This document shows positions 15,851-23,546 of a DNA stretch of 64,000 bases, one piece after another; the first letter of the stretch is position 1, and each line of letters begins with the position of its first letter. Origin of the DNA: Solihabitans fulvus (GTDB taxonomy: Bacteria; Actinomycetota; Actinomycetes; Mycobacteriales; Pseudonocardiaceae); contig NZ_VUOB01000063.1 in assembly GCF_008386585.1 (NCBI RefSeq), positions 62,001 to 126,000 on the forward strand. The letters are read 5' to 3'. A program made the position numbers and the translations under genes. The notes beneath the pieces were generated by a model, which worked only from the letters and a program-made list of their open reading frames with translations, made no database searches and was not told where the DNA came from.

Positions 15851-16976
15851 TGTTGAGCGCCGCGTTGTGGTCGGCGTGCCCAACGAAGCCGCACCGACCA
15901 CAGATGAACGACGCCTGCGAGCGCCGGTTCTTTCTGTCTGTCCAGCCACAGCGGTGGCATCGCTGCGAGGTGTAGGCCGGATCGACCTGCACCAACACCA
16001 CACCAGCCCGCTGGGCCTTGTAGGCAAGGAACTGACCAAGCTGGGCGAACGCCCAGGAGTGCAGCGTGGCCCGTTGGGGCTTGCGAAGCCGTACCCGGTC
16101 GCGGATTCCCGTCAGCTCCCCGACGGCGATCCCCCGTCCGGTGCGTTCAGCCTCGGCCACGATGGTCTTGCTGATCTGATGGTTCACGTCGGTGGCGAAC
16201 CGGGCCTCCGTGCGGCGGCGTTTCCTGAGCAGCCGTCGCGCGGAGGTGGTCTTCTTGGCCTGCAACCGCTTCCGGATTCGTTGCTGCCGCTTGCGGTAGC
16301 GGTTCAGGCGCGACCCGGAGAACCGGTCACCGTCAGAGGTGGTCGCGATGTTGACGATGCCCAGGTCGACGCCGAGGAACCCGTTCACCGGTGCGCGCCG
16401 GGGCGTCTCGGGGGTGTCGATGACCGCGTGCAGCAGCCACACCCCGTCCCGGTGCAGCAGATCGGTTTCCCCGATCGAGGATCGGGAACGCAACAGGGCC
16501 AGATGCCCGGGGTTTCCGACGATCCGCACGTCTTTGAGTCGACCGGCGGTGGTCCAGATCGACACCGTGCCCCCGAGGCCGGCGTCGCCGAGCCGCCAGG
16601 ACAGGCAGCGGGCGTCGAACGGCTGGCCCGCGTGCGGGCGGAACGCGATCGGGGTGTCCTCGACTGTGCGGCGTCGGTCCGACCCTGGCGGCCCGTAGTT
16701 GCCGGCCTTGAGGTTGGCCCGCAGCGTCGTGTAGGCGTCCACGGTCTTGCCGATCACCCGGATCGCGGGCTGTGCGGCCAGCCCGAACCGCTCCCGCAGT
16801 GCGGTGTAGAAGCGTTTCTGCACGTCGAACTTACCGAACACCCGGTTGGTGTGCATCTGCTCGGACAGCCAGGACGCGGCGGTGTTGCAGGCGTGCAGGG
16901 TGGCCAGCAGTGCCGACGCCTGCTCGGGCGTCGGCAGCAACCGCACCTGCACGACGTGCTTCACATTGATCACCAT
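15777..16976 (-). CDS. tnpB: RNA-guided endonuclease TnpB (IS200/IS605 family)
   Basis: The 399-residue TnpB appears full length. It has an N-terminal oligonucleotide-binding/helical region with MVINVKHVVQVRLLPTPEQASALL. The RuvC-I motif is GFLGVDLGIVNIATTSDGD (catalytic Asp), and RuvC-II is GRGIAVGELTGIRDRV (Glu). A four-cysteine zinc finger (CHRCGWTDRKN, then CGRCG) and RuvC-III, FVGHADHNAALNI (Asp), follow. All three acidic catalytic residues are present, so the enzyme should be active. TnpB cuts DNA next to a short motif matching the element's left-flank pentanucleotide, guided by the right-end RNA, and so helps retain the element. The gene is divergent from tnpA with an 11-base gap. Confidence 0.93.
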   Translation of the reverse strand: MVINVKHVVQVRLLPTPEQASALLATLHACNTAASWLSEQMHTNRVFGKFDVQKRFYTALRERFGLAAQPAIRVIGKTVDAYTTLRANLKAGNYGPPGSDRRRTVEDTPIAFRPHAGQPFDARCLSWRLGDAGLGGTVSIWTTAGRLKDVRIVGNPGHLALLRSRSSIGETDLLHRDGVWLLHAVIDTPETPRRAPVNGFLGVDLGIVNIATTSDGDRFSGSRLNRYRKRQQRIRKRLQAKKTTSARRLLRKRRRTEARFATDVNHQISKTIVAEAERTGRGIAVGELTGIRDRVRLRKPQRATLHSWAFAQLGQFLAYKAQRAGVVLVQVDPAYTSQRCHRCGWTDRKNRRSQASFICGRCGFVGHADHNAALNIDQRGVERWGEVMRPDAAPILAAS

Positions 16977-16987
16977 ACCATTGGTCT

Positions 16988-17416
16988 ATGTCACCACGAT
17001 GGGAACCCAATCCCCATATACGCAGGGGACGCAGTGTCATTTACAACCTTCATGTCCACCTGGTCTTTGTCACGAAGTACCGACGTGGCGCGTTCACCGA
17101 TCAGACCCTCACCCGCTGCGAGGAGATCATGCGGGACGTGTGCGCGAGCCTGGGTGCGGAGCTGCGCGAGTTCAACGGGGAGACCGACCACGTGCACCTG
17201 CTCGTGCATTACCCGCCAAGCCTGGCCCTGTCCACGCTGGTCAACAGCCTCAAAGGCGTCTCATCTCGACGCCTGCGACAGGAATTCCCCGCGCACGTCC
17301 GCCGGTACCTGTGGGATCAGCACTTCTGGTCGCCCTCGTACTTCGCCGGATCGTGCGGCGGCGCGCCCCTGTCGATCATCAAGGAGTACATCGAACAACA
17401 GAAGCGTCCCGACTGA
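16988..17416 (+). CDS. tnpA: IS200/IS605 family Y1 transposase TnpA
   Basis: The 142-residue HUH transposase has the HUH motif in ETDHVHLLVHYPP and the catalytic tyrosine in SIIKEYIEQQKRPD. The strand VIYNLHVHLVFVTKYRRGAF is the usual first beta-hairpin. Both catalytic elements are intact. TnpA excises and inserts single-stranded DNA next to a fixed pentanucleotide during replication. The N-terminal extension MSPRWEPNPHIRRGRS is somewhat long; the family core starts near VIYNLH. Confidence 0.93.
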   Translation: MSPRWEPNPHIRRGRSVIYNLHVHLVFVTKYRRGAFTDQTLTRCEEIMRDVCASLGAELREFNGETDHVHLLVHYPPSLALSTLVNSLKGVSSRRLRQEFPAHVRRYLWDQHFWSPSYFAGSCGGAPLSIIKEYIEQQKRPD

Positions 17417-17497
17417 CGGCCCGCTACGCGGGCCGGACAAACCGGGATCGGCTCCTCATGGCCGTGAACGACCAGGCTTCCGCCGATTGGAGTTCAG

Positions 17498-18985
17498 GTG
17501 AACGTGACTGCCGCGAGCGTGAGCACTTCGGCTCCGCAAAAGGGGTTCTTCGGGCATCCGCGCGGACTGTCCACGCTGTTCTTCACCGAGATGTGGGAGC
17601 GCTTCTCCTACTACGGGATGAAAGCGATCCTGTTCTTCTACATGTCCTACGAGCTGACCAGGGGCGGCCTCGGCATCGAGTCGGGCACCGCGAAGTCCCT
17701 GGTCGCCGTCTACGGCGCCGCGATCTACATGAGCGGCATCGTCGGCGGATGGCTCGCCGACCGGGTGTTCGGGTCGCGCCGCGCGATCCTCTACGGCGGC
17801 CTGCTGATCATGCTCGGCCACGTCGTGCTCGCGCTGCCGGCGGGCGCTCCCGCGCTCTACGCCTCGATGATCCTGCTCGTGCTCGGCACCGGGCTGCTCA
17901 AGCCGAACATCTCCAACATGGTCGGCGGGCTCTACGACGAGCACGACCGCCGCCGCGACGCCGGGTTCAGCCTCTTCTACATGGGCGTGAACCTCGGCGC
18001 GTTCATCGCCCCCTACGTCGTCGGCACGCTCGGCCAGAAGGTCAACTTCCACCTCGGCTTCAGCATCGCCGCCGTCGGCATGGCGCTCGGGCTGGTCCAG
18101 TACGTGGTCGGCCGCCGCAACCTCGGCGCCGTCGGCGCCCTGCCGACCAACCCGGTCACCCTTGCGGAGCGGGCCAGGCTCGGCGTTCGCGTCGGCGTCG
18201 GCGTGCTCGCGCTGGCCGCGCTGCTGCTCGTGCTCGCGCTCACCGGCGTGCTCAGCGTGCACCTGGTCATCAACACGATCAGCACGCTGTCGGTGGTGCT
18301 GCCGATCGTCTACTTCACCTGGATGTTGCGCAGCCCCAAGACCAACGCGATCGAACGTTCCCGGCTGTACGCCTACATCCCGCTGTTCCTCGCTTCGGTG
18401 TTCTTCTGGTTCATCCAGGAGCAGGGCTCCAGCGTGCTGGCGCAGTACGCCGACCAGCGGGTCGACCTCGGTGGCCTCGGCTTCACCATCACCTCGTCCT
18501 GGTTCCAGTCGGTGAACCCGATCTCGATCATCCTGCTGGCCCCGGCGTTCGCCGCGCTGTGGGTGAAGCTGGGCGGCCGGCAGCCGTCCACGCCACGCAA
18601 GTTCGCTGCGGGTCTGTTCTTCGCCGGCCTGTCGTTCCTGGTGCTGGTGATCCCGGCGCTGCTCGACGGCACCGGCACCAAGGCCAACCCGCTGTGGCTC
18701 GCGGCGAGCCTCGTGCTGGTCACCATCGGTGAGCTGTGCCTGTCCCCGGTCGGCCTCTCGGCCACCACCAAGCTCGCGCCGAAGGCGTTCGCGGCGCAGA
18801 CACTGGGCCTGTGGTTCATGTCCGACGCGGCCGCGCAGGGCGTCACCGCGCAGGTCGTCGGCCACTACACGGCCGCAAACGAGATCGCCTACTTCGGCAT
18901 CGTTGGCGGGGTCGTGGCGGTGGCCGGCGTGGTCGTCTACCTGATCTCGCCGTTCATCCATCGCAAGATGGAGGGCGTCGACTAG
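17498..18985 (+). CDS. POT-family proton-coupled oligopeptide transporter
   Basis: The 495-residue protein is a peptide MFS transporter. It shows the family signature FFGHPRGLSTLFFTEMWERFSYYGMKAILFFYMSYEL, whose ExxER motif drives proton coupling. A second signature is LGTGLLKPNISNMVGGLYDEHDRRRDAGFSLFYMGVNLGAFIAP, and twelve to fourteen helices are predicted. It imports di- and tripeptides. The GTG at 17498 has GGAG five bases upstream. The IS605-type element ends about 35 bases upstream, so the original promoter has probably been displaced. A different-frame GTG at 17464, reconstructed behind a strong ribosome site, is discussed as a finding. Confidence 0.92.
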   Translation: MNVTAASVSTSAPQKGFFGHPRGLSTLFFTEMWERFSYYGMKAILFFYMSYELTRGGLGIESGTAKSLVAVYGAAIYMSGIVGGWLADRVFGSRRAILYGGLLIMLGHVVLALPAGAPALYASMILLVLGTGLLKPNISNMVGGLYDEHDRRRDAGFSLFYMGVNLGAFIAPYVVGTLGQKVNFHLGFSIAAVGMALGLVQYVVGRRNLGAVGALPTNPVTLAERARLGVRVGVGVLALAALLLVLALTGVLSVHLVINTISTLSVVLPIVYFTWMLRSPKTNAIERSRLYAYIPLFLASVFFWFIQEQGSSVLAQYADQRVDLGGLGFTITSSWFQSVNPISIILLAPAFAALWVKLGGRQPSTPRKFAAGLFFAGLSFLVLVIPALLDGTGTKANPLWLAASLVLVTIGELCLSPVGLSATTKLAPKAFAAQTLGLWFMSDAAAQGVTAQVVGHYTAANEIAYFGIVGGVVAVAGVVVYLISPFIHRKMEGVD

Positions 18986-19064
18986 CGGTACCAGTTGGGC
19001 CGGACGGCCGAAACACCCGTTCGGTACCAGGGAAACCGGGGTTCCCTTTGGGACACTCGGGTGC

Positions 19065-19772
19065 ATGCGTGGGTCGTTCGCGACGCGAGTCGCGGTCGTG
19101 GCCGGGGTGAGCCTCGTGGTGCTCGGGGCGGCGCTCCTCGTCGTGCTGCACCTGCTGCCCGGCGCGGGCGGCGTGGACCCGGTGGACAACGTGCTCAGCG
19201 ACTACGCCAGGCAGTCCGACGGCTGGGTGTTCCGGTCCGCGCTGGTGATCACGGCCGCGGGCTCGGCGGCGCTGTGGCTGGTGCTCGCGGACGGCCGGGT
19301 GCTCAGCGGCCGGCTGGTCACCGTGGTGATGACGGTGTGGGTCGGCTCGCTGGTCGGCGTCGCCGCGTTCACCAACGACCCGCTCGGCGTGAGCCGCAGC
19401 GTGCACGGCAGCCTGCACCTGCTGTCCACGATCGTCGCGTGCCTGTGCCTGCCGGTCGTCGGCCTCGCCACCGGGTGGCGGCACCGCAGGCATGACACCT
19501 GGGCGCGCCTGGCCGGGTCGACGATCTGGCTGGCGTTCGCCAAGATCGCGCTCCTGCTGCTGGCCGTGTACGTGTTGGTGTACAACGACTTCGCCGATGG
19601 CAAGGATCACACCGGCACCGGTTTCGGGCTGGTGGAGCGGGGCATGGTCGCGGTGGACATCGGCGCGCTGATCGTGTTCGGCGTGTGGGCCTGGCGGATC
19701 ACCGGCCGGGCGCGCGGGGCGGCGGACGCGGTCCCGCCGCCGCACCGGGCGGAGACCGGCTCGCCGGGCTGA
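19065..19772 (+). CDS. DUF998 family membrane protein
   Basis: A 235-residue protein with about six hydrophobic helices. It shows the DUF998 pattern of an early loop, DPVDNVLSDYARQSDGW, and a central FTNDPLGVSRSVHGSLHLLSTIVAC, where His and Asp lie near membrane boundaries. It is the second DUF998 protein in the window (the other is at 696). The two are similar in plan only, so they are not recent duplicates. The Pro-rich, charged C-terminal tail (RGAADAVPPPHRAETGSPG) is cytoplasmic or disordered. It is a single-gene unit after the POT gene. Function unknown. Confidence 0.72.
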   Translation: MRGSFATRVAVVAGVSLVVLGAALLVVLHLLPGAGGVDPVDNVLSDYARQSDGWVFRSALVITAAGSAALWLVLADGRVLSGRLVTVVMTVWVGSLVGVAAFTNDPLGVSRSVHGSLHLLSTIVACLCLPVVGLATGWRHRRHDTWARLAGSTIWLAFAKIALLLLAVYVLVYNDFADGKDHTGTGFGLVERGMVAVDIGALIVFGVWAWRITGRARGAADAVPPPHRAETGSPG

Positions 19773-19781
19773 CCCGCCTTG

Positions 19782-19837
19782 CCGAGTCGGGGGTGCCGAG
19801 TCGGGGGTGCCGAGTCGGGGGTGCCGGGTCGGGAGCG
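19782..19837. repeat. 14-bp tandem repeat (three exact copies plus one degenerate)
   Basis: CCGAGTCGGGGGTG is repeated three times without change from 19782 to 19823. A diverged fourth copy (CCGGGTCGGGAGCG) follows to 19837. The array lies between the DUF998 gene and the BP74-like gene's 3' end. It is a simple minisatellite-like repeat; units have no spacers, so it is not a CRISPR array. Confidence 0.85.
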
Positions 19838-19918
19838 CCGAGCCGCCGATCGCGCACCGGGTCGGTGCCGGCTACCGCCGCGCAGTCGCACCGACCCGGT
19901 GATCCCTCGATCAGCGCA

Positions 19919-20323
19919 CTACGGCGCGGGGGTCACGCTGACGACCGTGGCGTGCCACGGGCAGTACCGGTCGCCGGTGAGCGACCCGTCCTCGACATAG
20001 GAGGGGTGACCGTCGCAGAGCTCCATCGTCACATCGGCGAAGCTGAAGTCCTCGGGGTCGATGTGCCAGCTCCACCCGGTGTTGATGTCGGTGGAACCGC
20101 GCACGATCCTGCCGTTGGGGATGCGCGGCGCGGTGGGGTCGCCGTTGAGGTTGCGCAGCGCGTCGTCGATGTTCTTCTGGTTGGTCAGGCGGACCTGGTA
20201 GGTCTCGCCGGCGACGGAGATCTTGACCACCTGGTCCTGCTGGGTGGCCATCGCCGAGGATGGGGCGATGGTGAGAGCCAGTACCGCCGCCACACCACCG
20301 GCCGCCGCGATCAGCTTGCGCAC
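19919..20323 (-). CDS. Secreted BP74-N-domain-like protein
   Basis: The 134-residue product has a Sec signal peptide (MRKLIAAAGGVAAVLALTIAPSSAMA, cleavage after about residue 26) and one small beta-rich domain. The pattern VKISVAGETYQVRLTNQKNIDDALRNL, then GRIVRGSTDINTGWSWHIDPEDFSFADVTMELCDGHPSYVED and YCPWHATVV, resembles the N-terminal domain of Dictyostelium BP74 and its bacterial secreted relatives. Two cysteines (in ELCDG and RYCPW) could form a disulphide. Bacterial members have no established role. The start is GTG at 20323, with AGGAG eight bases upstream. Confidence 0.7.
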   Translation of the reverse strand: MRKLIAAAGGVAAVLALTIAPSSAMATQQDQVVKISVAGETYQVRLTNQKNIDDALRNLNGDPTAPRIPNGRIVRGSTDINTGWSWHIDPEDFSFADVTMELCDGHPSYVEDGSLTGDRYCPWHATVVSVTPAP

Positions 20324-20650
20324 GAGTGGACTCCTGTCGGTCGTCTGTTGTGCCCGGTCTGGGCGGATTCAGTAGACCGGTTCCGGTGATCGCGGCCAAC
20401 AGGATGTCGATCACGACCGAACGAGTGATGACAGAAGATCCACAAGCGGGTAGGAACGCGCGAATGCGGTGGTCGCCGCGGCGGCGGTGCGGCGACCACC
20501 GCATCCTCAGCCAGTGTTACGCACGAATGCGAACCGCGCCGCCAAAACACGGCAAGTCGTGCCTGTCGTGCCCGGCCCGTGATCCGGCCTGTGCGCCACG
20601 TCACCGTCGTCGGCGCGTGGCGCGCCGGATCCCGCGCCGCCGGACGGGTC
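20324..20650. other. Intergenic region between P450 and BP74-like genes
   Basis: These 327 bases carry the BP74-like gene's promoter region and the long hairpin at 20464-20504. Short frames are present on both strands, but none looks coding. Nothing else is recognised. Confidence 0.4.
20464..20504. terminator. Long perfect hairpin downstream of the P450 gene
   Basis: A 16-bp perfect stem (ATGCGGTGGTCGCCGC and its complement) with a nine-base loop lies about 150 bases after the P450 stop and upstream of the BP74-like gene. It most simply ends the P450 transcription unit, though without a U-tract. Confidence 0.6.
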
Positions 20651-21964
20651 TCAGCCGGCCTTCGCGGCGAGGGAGCCGCGCTCGACGCCCGTGCTGACCG
20701 GCAGGCTGATGGCGCCCCGGATGACCCTGGACGGCCTCCGCCGGACCGGGCCGGCGACGCTCAGCCCGGGGAACCTGCGGAACAGCCCGCCGAGTGCGGC
20801 GGCGGCCTCGATCCTGGCGAGGCCGGCGCCGAGGCAGTAGTGGATGCCGGCGGAGAAGGCCAGGTGCTCCCGGTTGTTCGCGCGGGTCGGGTCGAACCGG
20901 TTCGGCTCGGCGAACACCGACGGATCGTGGTTGGCCGCGGCGAGCAGCAGCAGCACCCCGTCGTCCTTGCGCAGCACCACATCGTCCAGCTCGACGGTCT
21001 CCAGCGCGAACCGCGCGGTGTACTGCACGGGCGTGTCGTAGCGCAGCACCTCCTCGACGACGTCCTCGGCCGTCGACGGGTCCTCGACCAGCCTTCGGCG
21101 CGCGTCGGCGTCGGCCAGAAGCGCCAGCGCGCCGTTGCCGATCAGGTTCACCGTCGTCTCGAAGCCGGCGACCAGCAGCAGCTGGGTGGTGGCGAAAAGG
21201 TCCTTGCGGGCCAGGGGAACGTCCCCGTCGTGCGCATTGACCAGCTCGCTGACCACGTCCTGGCCTGGATGCTTTCTGCGGTGCGCGACCAGGTCGGTGA
21301 AGAACGCGTTCAGCTCGCCGAGCACCCGGCGCGTCTCGCGCAGCTGGGCGAGGTCGCGCGCGCCGTCCAGCGAGCCGGCGAGCGTCGCGCCCCAGCGGGC
21401 GAACCGCGCGTGCTCCCGCTCCGGCACGCCGAGCAGCTCGGCGATCACCCTGATCGGCACCCGCACGGCGAAGTCGGTCACGAGGTCGAAACCGTCCCGC
21501 TCCGCCACCTCGTCGAGGAACTCCTTGACCACCGCGTTGATCGACGGCGTCCGCTCGCGCAGGGCGCGCGGGGTGAACCAGGGCGCGACGAGCCTGCGCA
21601 GCCTGGTGTGCTCCGGCGGGTTGAGCGACAGGAACGAGTCGTCGATGGGGTTGACCGGCGTGTCCGGCCCGGTGCTGCTGAGGCCGAGGTCCACCAGGGA
21701 GTGCGCGCTGCCGGGCAGCACCCCGAACCGCTGGTCCCGCAGCAGCGCGTCGCACAGCCGGTGCGAGGTCGTCACGTGCATGCCCAACCGGCTGCGCACC
21801 AGGTCGCCGCGCGCCCGCAGCCTCTCGTAGAAGGGATACGGATCGCGCTCGGCCGGCAGCGTCGCCACCTGCGCCAACGGGTCACCGCGCCTGGCGTGCA
21901 ACCACATGAACCCGCGTCCAGCGAGCAGCGCCAGTCCCAGCTTGCCGTCCCTGAGCATCGGCAT
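20651..21964 (-). CDS. Cytochrome P450
   Basis: A bacterial class I P450 of about 437 residues. The heme-binding loop is FSAGIHYCLGAGLARIEA (axial Cys). The I-helix oxygen-activation motif is LLLVAGFETTVNLIG. The E-x-x-R pair lies in EEVLRYDTPVQ, and the substrate-region Pro-Pro-His in LSLNPPEHTRLRRLVAPWFTPRA. The ATG at 21964 is chosen because GGAGGGGG sits five bases upstream; a GTG at 21979 overlaps that site. No ferredoxin or reductase is adjacent. It lies 84 bases downstream of the WXG-like gene on the same strand and may share that transcript. Substrate unknown. Confidence 0.93.
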   Translation of the reverse strand: MPMLRDGKLGLALLAGRGFMWLHARRGDPLAQVATLPAERDPYPFYERLRARGDLVRSRLGMHVTTSHRLCDALLRDQRFGVLPGSAHSLVDLGLSSTGPDTPVNPIDDSFLSLNPPEHTRLRRLVAPWFTPRALRERTPSINAVVKEFLDEVAERDGFDLVTDFAVRVPIRVIAELLGVPEREHARFARWGATLAGSLDGARDLAQLRETRRVLGELNAFFTDLVAHRRKHPGQDVVSELVNAHDGDVPLARKDLFATTQLLLVAGFETTVNLIGNGALALLADADARRRLVEDPSTAEDVVEEVLRYDTPVQYTARFALETVELDDVVLRKDDGVLLLLAAANHDPSVFAEPNRFDPTRANNREHLAFSAGIHYCLGAGLARIEAAAALGGLFRRFPGLSVAGPVRRRPSRVIRGAISLPVSTGVERGSLAAKAG

Positions 21965-22048
21965 GTCCGCCCCCTCCACGGTTCTTCCCCCACCGTGGAC
22001 CTGATTCCGCTGTGTTTCAAGGGATTCGGGGGCGATGTCGCGCGGTGG

Positions 22049-22663
22049 TCAGGACGCGGGCCACCCGTTGGGGGTCGGCACCGCCTGGGTCAGTGCGGCG
22101 AGACCGGCGCCGATCGAAGGGATGTCGGCAACGGCTCGCTGCACCAGCGCCAGCACGTCGTCGCAGGCCTTGACCACGATCTCGATGTCCTGGTAGTCAG
22201 CGCCGCCGCCGTGCGCGATGACCCGGGTGCAGGCCTGCTGGACGGTGTCCTCCTGCGCGATCTGGAGCGCGGACGAACCGGTGCTCGTGGCGAGCTGGTC
22301 GAGCCCGGCTGCCACCTTGGCGCCCTCGGAGACCGTGCGCTGCGTGGCGTCGATCGCCTTCTGGTAGAAGGAGTACACGACGGTGGCGTCGATGTCGAAG
22401 TGCGATGCGGCGATCCCGGACCAGTGCTGCTTGGCGAGCTGCTGGCCCGCCCTGAAGCTGTCGCGCGCGTTGTTGTAGGGCTCGAGCGCGTGCTGGACGG
22501 CCGTGACGGCGGCGTTGAGGGCCGGCGGGTCGCAGTCGACGTAGTGCAGGGTGTCCACCGGGCTCAACGTGCCGGCGCGGCTGGACGCGGTGTCCAGCAG
22601 GAGCATGGCGTCCGACAACACGGCGGCGGACAGGCCCTGGTGCTGGAAGGCCAGGTTGGACAC
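22049..22663 (-). CDS. WXG-like (type VII secretion-associated) helical protein
   Basis: The 204-residue, largely alpha-helical protein has a Trp-Ser-Gly turn (AKQHWSGIAASHFDIDATVVYSFYQKAIDA), the shape of the WXG hairpin in ESX-secreted proteins. The N-terminal half also has SFRAGQQLAKQHW, like EspB/PPE-type helices. It follows an EspC-like gene by 51 bases on the same strand. The C-terminal half contains YQDIEIVVKACDDVLALVQ, with no toxin motif. It is probably a secreted or secretion-linked partner, but no family is certain. The start is GTG at 22663. Confidence 0.6.
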   Translation of the reverse strand: MSNLAFQHQGLSAAVLSDAMLLLDTASSRAGTLSPVDTLHYVDCDPPALNAAVTAVQHALEPYNNARDSFRAGQQLAKQHWSGIAASHFDIDATVVYSFYQKAIDATQRTVSEGAKVAAGLDQLATSTGSSALQIAQEDTVQQACTRVIAHGGGADYQDIEIVVKACDDVLALVQRAVADIPSIGAGLAALTQAVPTPNGWPAS

Positions 22664-22714
22664 GGTCGTCGCGATCCCTTCTGGTGTTCGTGTTTTGGCG
22701 GCTGTCAGGAGCTC

Positions 22715-23050
22715 TCAGGAGTGAGCCGGGTCGACGGTGTTCATGAGGTGCTGGTTGCCCGTGTCGGACCTCTCGTAGTTGTCCGCCGCGGCGCGTAGCC
22801 GGTCGGCGAGTCGGGTGGTGGCTCCGTTGAGCTCGGCCGCCTCGCTCGCCCTGGCGCTGAGCGCCAGCATCCATTGCTCCGCCACGGTTTCCGCCTGGCC
22901 GGACGCGCCGAACGCCACGGACCCGACGGCGCCCTGCTGGATCTGCGCGTCGGTGACCTCGAGCGCCGCGGAGGCCGCGTCGAGCATCGCCGCGGCGTTG
23001 CGCAGTTGCTGTGGGTCGGTCTCGAAACCGCCGCCGCCTGGCCCCGTCAT
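22715..23050 (-). CDS. EspC/DUF2580-like ESX secretion-associated protein
   Basis: The 111-residue protein starts with a Gly-rich tail (MTGPGGGGFETD) followed by two helices: PQQLRNAAAMLDAASAALEVTDAQI and the region around ETVAEQWMLALSARASEAAELNG. This is the EspC/DUF2580 pattern of small type VII secretion substrates in actinobacteria. Its ATG overlaps the stop of the YbaB-like gene by four bases, so the two are co-translated. No ESX core gene (eccB, eccC, eccD, mycP) is in the window, so export would rely on a system encoded elsewhere. Confidence 0.7.
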   Translation of the reverse strand: MTGPGGGGFETDPQQLRNAAAMLDAASAALEVTDAQIQQGAVGSVAFGASGQAETVAEQWMLALSARASEAAELNGATTRLADRLRAAADNYERSDTGNQHLMNTVDPAHS

Positions 23051-23358
23051 CGCCGAACCTCCGTGTCGCGTCCACCCGGTCGGCTCCGCGCCGAGGGCAC
23101 CTGTTGTTGCGCCGCGCGAGCGGCCTGGAGCACGGACTGGGCCAGATCCTGCGCGGTGACCTGACCGAGCAAGCGCTCGTTCACCGAGACCTCCACGATC
23201 TCGCCGTGGCCGTTGACGCCGACCTCGACGAGGCACCAGTCGTCGCGCGCGACGATGACCTGCTCGTCGAGCTGACGCCGCTGGTGCAGCAGCCCCCGGT
23301 TGGCGCGCTCGCTCGTGGCGGCCAGCTCGTCCAGCGAGGGTGTTGGCCTGTCGTTCAT
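23047..23358 (-). CDS. YbaB/EbfC-family-like protein
   Basis: The 103-residue protein has the YbaB shape: an N-terminal helix (LDELAATSERANRGLLHQRRQLDEQVI), a beta-hairpin (CLVEVGVNGHGEIVEVSVNERLL) and a C-terminal helix (AQDLAQSVLQAARAAQQQV). In actinobacteria YbaB-like proteins commonly precede EspC/WXG genes, where they may act as chaperones or DNA-binding regulators of the secretion locus. The ATG at 23358 is preferred over the longer frame, whose upstream part is not protein-like. It is the first gene of the likely operon. Confidence 0.72.
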   Translation of the reverse strand: MNDRPTPSLDELAATSERANRGLLHQRRQLDEQVIVARDDWCLVEVGVNGHGEIVEVSVNERLLGQVTAQDLAQSVLQAARAAQQQVPSARSRPGGRDTEVRR

Positions 23359-23485
23359 CCGCGCCGCCCTCCGTCCGAGGGAAGGGTCGCACCGGCTGTG
23401 CGGTGTTGGCGTCCAACCGGCGATTGATATTCGCGGCCGCCGGTAAACCTGTGCGGTAGTCGTCCGTCGACTTGACGGCACCACT

Positions 23486-23515
23486 TTGTTGCCGGAGACT
23501 CTCGCATACTAAGAT
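23486..23515 (+). promoter_or_regulatory. Likely sigma-A-type promoter for the DUF1707 gene
   Basis: TTGTTG (23486-23491) and TAAGAT (23510-23515) are 18 bp apart in an AT-rich island. The island also holds the short dyad ACTA-AGA-TAGT. The gene's GTG follows about 30 bases later. Confidence 0.45.
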
Positions 23516-23546
23516 AGTTGTGAACTGAGAATAAGAGGTGGGGATC

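Larger units (their letters stand above)
15705..17463 (-). mobile_element. Complete IS200/IS605-family insertion sequence
   Basis: The element carries a Y1-type tnpA and a divergent tnpB. Its right end (tnpB side) is the hairpin at 15710-15729 (CTCGTTCC stem, four-base loop) followed directly on the minus strand by TTCAT at 15709-15705. Its left end (tnpA side) has the hairpin GGCCCGC-TAC-GCGGGCC at 17419-17435, with TTCAC just outside at 17468-17464 (minus strand). Subterminal hairpins, a pentanucleotide at the foot of the right-end hairpin and the lack of inverted terminal repeats or target duplication are diagnostic of this family. The length of about 1.76 kb fits two-gene IS605 elements. 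Boundaries are inferred from this pattern. Confidence 0.8.

Noticed and set aside
15558..17501. Plus-strand frame starting with ATG at 15705 across the IS element
   Set aside because: It is antisense to tnpB and arises because the right end supplies an ATG behind the original ribosome site. No protein family is visible.
17464..18732. Long frame beginning at the GTG reconstructed behind the pre-insertion ribosome site
   Set aside because: Downstream it only overlaps the POT transporter in another frame, with Arg-rich non-protein sequence. POT motifs and its own ribosome site support 17498.
19782..19837. Possible CRISPR array
   Set aside because: Repeat units are only 14 bp, contiguous and without spacers. 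No cas genes are present.
22049..23358. A complete ESX (type VII) secretion locus
   Set aside because: Only YbaB-, EspC- and WXG-like genes are present. No eccB/C/D/E or mycP gene is in the window.
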